Assembly: GCF_964275005.1 (NCBI RefSeq)
Contig: NC_092688.1
Coordinates: forward strand, 47,175,748 to 47,239,747
Source of the DNA: Diadema setosum
Lineage: Eukaryota > Echinodermata > Echinoidea > Diadematoida > Diadematidae
Reading direction: 5' to 3'
Length of the DNA stretch: 64,000 nucleotides
In this document: in pieces, positions 35,400-64,000 of the stretch
Position numbering within the stretch: the stretch's first letter is position 1
Layout of the letters: every line of letters starts with the position of its first letter
Translations under genes and position numbers: made by a program
Notes under the pieces: model-generated
Told to the model about the DNA's origin: nothing
Seen by the model: only the letters and a program-made list of their open reading frames with translations
Databases searched by the model: none

Positions 35400-36110
35400 T
35401 ATACCTATCAAGGGGGCTATCTGTTTATGAGAGTTATCTCTGTTGCTCTCCCCTCTCGAGTCTCCTTCTCTCTTTCTCCTATTCTCTCTCTCACTTCTCG
35501 ATCTCCCTCTCTAATTATTTTTATGATTTTCATAGAAAATAGATTATGTCCAAATGATTAATTGTCTTGTGATGGCCACACTGTATAGCTCACATTGCTG
35601 CTGCTGACATAAAACTATACTGCGTTATCTGCCTCATCGGGGGGTGCGGGCCGGAGGGAGGGGGGCAGGATCAACGGTTGAGCCCACCCCCTCCTCCCCT
35701 CAATCTGCGGGTCCTGACTATAAACTTGTTCTATTACTACAATTCCAACAATGAAGATGATAGCATAGATACAAATGTCAAGAAAATTGGATTTTATATA
35801 GGAATTTTATAATTACAATGATAAAGAAGACACTAAAATGATGAAAATGATAAATACATAAGAAGCTGTATGATTAGACTTTTATTTTTCTAGAAATGCA
35901 TGATATCATACCCCGAGAGGGGGTCGATAGAGTCAATAAAATCTTACAAATCTTACAAATCTTACCGAAATCTTTACAACATCAACTGACGGACGTTGAA
36001 AATCATTATAATGTATGGAAATGAAGACAATGATTCAACATTTTTTGTTTTCATTCTTGAACTTTTATGATGTCATTTTGGCTTGGTATCTCATTTATCG
36101 TGCATAGAGC

Positions 36111-36173
36111 ATGGCCGGGCGGGCAAAGACCGAGAATGCCGACCGTACTGAGGGCCGAGCTGACATAGGGTAG
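36111..36173 (+). promoter_or_regulatory. Possible second uORF in the S6K 5' region
   Basis: An ATGG in a good context at 36111 opens a 20-codon frame (MAGRAKTENADRTEG...) ending at TAG 36171. It lies in the GC-rich stretch 36100-36560 that probably includes the S6K promoter and 5' UTR. The transcription start is not identifiable, so this may lie upstream of the mRNA. Confidence 0.25.
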
Positions 36174-36442
36174 GATGTCACTGTCCTGTCAGTAGCTCCA
36201 TCAAACGTGCAGAAAGTAGCCTTGCCAAACCCCCGCCGGAAGTGTATCGGGTGACAACGCCATTTTCTTCCGGGAAAATTTGCCGGTTCGATCGTGTACT
36301 CACGGCAGCAGCGGCCATTCATTCCCTTACACCACGAAATTCGTGAAATCGCTGTTGGGACGGGCAGGCAATGTCTGACTCGTGTCGGAGAAATCCATTT
36401 ACAAGTGCAATCTTTGGAGACGTATCAGCCGGGTGAAGATTT

Positions 36443-36457
36443 GATGACCATAAAACC

Positions 36458-36461
<4 letters not shown>
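36443..36461 (+). promoter_or_regulatory. Minimal uORF overlapping the S6K start codon
   Basis: An upstream ATG at 36444 opens the five-codon frame MTIKP. Its TGA stop (36459-36461) overlaps the main ATG at 36458 in an ATGA arrangement and abuts a second in-frame ATG at 36461, which has A at -3 and G at +4. If the region is transcribed, this arrangement could influence initiation by reinitiation. Whether it is used is unknown. Confidence 0.45.
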
Positions 36462-62419
<25,958 letters not shown>

Positions 62420-62580
62420 GTGAGTCTGTAATGATCCCACGTGTGTTAAGAACGTAGATCAATGAGGACGTAAGTGAAGCTACCTTTTTTTATCTTCTTT
62501 CATTGAAATTTAGACCTCTTAATCCTTCTGACTTGGAAGAAAATCGTTGCTTTTCATTCCTACTCAGCCAGTTTGATTTT

Positions 62581-63996
62581 TAGCTCACCTGAGCCAAAGG
62601 CTCAAGTGAGCTATTGCGATCGCCCTTCGTCCGGCGTCCGTCGTGCGTCGTGCGTCGTCCGTCGTGTGTCGTGCGTCGTGCGTCGTCCGTCGTCCGTCGT
62701 GCGTAAACTTTTTACATATTCATCTTCTTCTTGAAAACCCCAAGACCGATTTTCATCAAACTTGGCAGGTAGCATCCCTAGGGGGTCAGGAACTCAATTT
62801 GTTAAAATGGGCACCATGCCCCACCCAGGGGGCCCCAAGGGGGCCCAAACCCCCCAAAATTAAGGAATCTGTAAAAATCTTCTTCTCTAGAACCAGAAGT
62901 GATAGAGCTAAGTTAATACTATGAGTTAGTACATTGATGACTATAGTTTCAAGTTTGTTCATGGCAGAATCAGGGGTGCCCCCCTTGGGACCCAGGGGAG
63001 GGGGGTGGGGAGGGGTCCTAATGGGGCCTAAATTGTACATTTTCATCTTCTTCTTGAGAACCCCATGACCCATTTTCACCAAACTTGGCAGGTAGCATCC
63101 CTAGGGGGTTAGGATCTCATTTTGTTAAAATGGGCACCATGCCCCACCCAGGGGGCCCCAGGGGGGCCCAAACCCCCCCCCCCCCCAAAAAAAAAAAAAA
63201 AATGAAGGAATCTTTAAAAATCTTCTCTAAGATAAGCTAAGATAATACTATGAGTGAGTACATTAATGACTGTAGTTTCAAGTTTGTTCATGGCAGATCC
63301 AGGGGTGCCCCTCTTGGGGGCAGGGGGGGGGGGGGGTTGGGAAGGTCCAAATGGGGGCCTGAATTGTACATTTTCATCTTCTTCCTGAAAACCTCATGAT
63401 GGATTTTCGTCAAACTTGGCAGGTAGCATCCCTAGGGGGTCAGGATCTCAATTTATCAAAGTGGGCACCATGCCCCACCCAGTGGGCCCCAGGGGGCCCA
63501 AACCCCCCCCCCCCCAAAAAAAAAAAAAAAAAAAAAAAATGAAGGAATCTTTAAAAATCTTCTCTAAGATAAGCTAAGATAATACTATGAGTGAGTACAT
63601 TAATGACTGTAGTTTCAAGTTTGTTCATAGCAGATCCAGGGGTGCCCCTCTTGGGGGCAGGGGGGGGGGGGGGGTGGTGGTTGGGAAGGTCCAAATGGGG
63701 GCCTGAATTGTACATTTTCATCTTCTTCCTGAAAACCTCATGATGGATTTTCGTCAAACTTGGCAGGTAGCATCCCTAGGGGGCCAGGATCTCAATTTAT
63801 CAAAGTGGGCACCATGCCCCAACCAGTGGGCCCCAGGGGGCCCCAATGCCCCCAAATTAAGGAATCTTAATTTTGGCCCTTATTGTACATTTTCATGTTC
63901 TACTTGAGAATGCCTGGTCAAATTTTAGTAAAGCTGTGAATAATTTAGATTAGTGACTGCGTGAAAGGTGAACTTGCGATGCTCAGGTGAGCGCTA
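62581..63996 (+). mobile_element. Complete TAGCTCACCTGAGC-ended repeat element, 1416 bp (S6K intron 14)
   Basis: Ends TAGCTCACCTGAGC and GCTCAGGTGAGCGCTA are inverted repeats. After a subterminal hairpin (CCTGAGCCAAAGGCTCAAG) comes a GTCCGTCGTGCGTC array (62630-62700), then about 3.5 units of 320-345 bp starting near 62734, 63056, 63386 and 63730. Each unit has CATCAAACTTGGCAGGTAGC, CATCCCTAGGGGG and long G/C and A tracts. No protein is encoded. Confidence 0.85.
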
Positions 63997-64000
63997 GACC

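Larger units (their letters stand above)
34360..36110. promoter_or_regulatory. Head-to-head intergenic region between ALPH and S6K
   Basis: The ALPH gene (minus) and the S6K gene (plus) diverge from this region. It holds a 64 bp tandem duplication close to the ALPH start, a GTAT microsatellite, a CGCGAA-type MITE at 35175-35399, a CT-rich tract around 35430-35510 and short AT-rich stretches. No TATA box can be assigned. Sequence becomes CpG-richer from about 36100 toward the S6K start. Any shared promoter function is inference. Confidence 0.4.

Noticed and set aside
62581-64000. Considered as a further S6K exon region or a separate gene because of a 93-codon frame at 62643
   Set aside because: The frame translates a GTCCGTC array and repeat units bounded by inverted ends. 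It has no S6K tail similarity.

Overview
The window looks like nuclear DNA of a marine invertebrate deuterostome, most likely an echinoderm. The reasons are small exons with GT-AG introns of several hundred bp to 5 kb, an AT-rich intronic background, abundant microsatellites, and dozens of short non-autonomous DNA transposons. The metazoan genes recognised are close to human proteins over their conserved domains. The species assignment is an inference, and no tRNA or rRNA gene was seen.

Layout. (1) 1-10.4 kb holds no convincing gene: microsatellites, a tRNA-derived SINE head near 190, a ~225 bp tandem duplication at 3.18-3.60 kb, and unremarkable DNA. (2) About 10.5-23.8 kb, + strand, holds ERAL1, the mitochondrial Era-like GTPase that chaperones small-subunit rRNA. 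Ten or so exons can be read from G1 through the KH domain to the stop at 23232. The first coding exon is uncertain. An unusually long acidic/coiled-coil insert lies between G4 and G5, and the KH GXXG loop seems to be missing. (3) 23.8-32.4 kb is gene-free and packed with MITEs and simple repeats. (4) 32426-33268, minus strand, is a single-coding-exon ApaH-like phosphatase (ALPH) with a likely non-coding 5' exon ending at 34222. (5) 34.4-36.1 kb is the head-to-head intergenic region. (6) 36458 to beyond 62419, + strand, is the p70 ribosomal protein S6 kinase (RPS6KB1-like). Fourteen coding exons carry the TOS motif, the whole kinase domain, the turn motif and the hydrophobic motif. The C-terminal autoinhibitory tail continues past the window, and a large repeat element (62581-63996) sits in intron 14.

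The three genes touch related biology (mitochondrial ribosome assembly, possible RNA cap or dinucleotide-polyphosphate hydrolysis, translational control by TOR), but nothing shows that they act together.

The least ordinary observations are: an 867 bp foldback element with ~300 bp arms and a 9 bp target duplication in S6K intron 1; a repeat family whose ~161 bp units each carry a perfect RFX X-box palindrome, inserted inside a TA-flanked transposon; three repeat families that share one architecture; two minisatellites abutting splice sites and open in frame with the adjacent exon (one carrying donor-like units, the other branch-point-like units); and a minimal uORF whose stop overlaps the S6K start codon.
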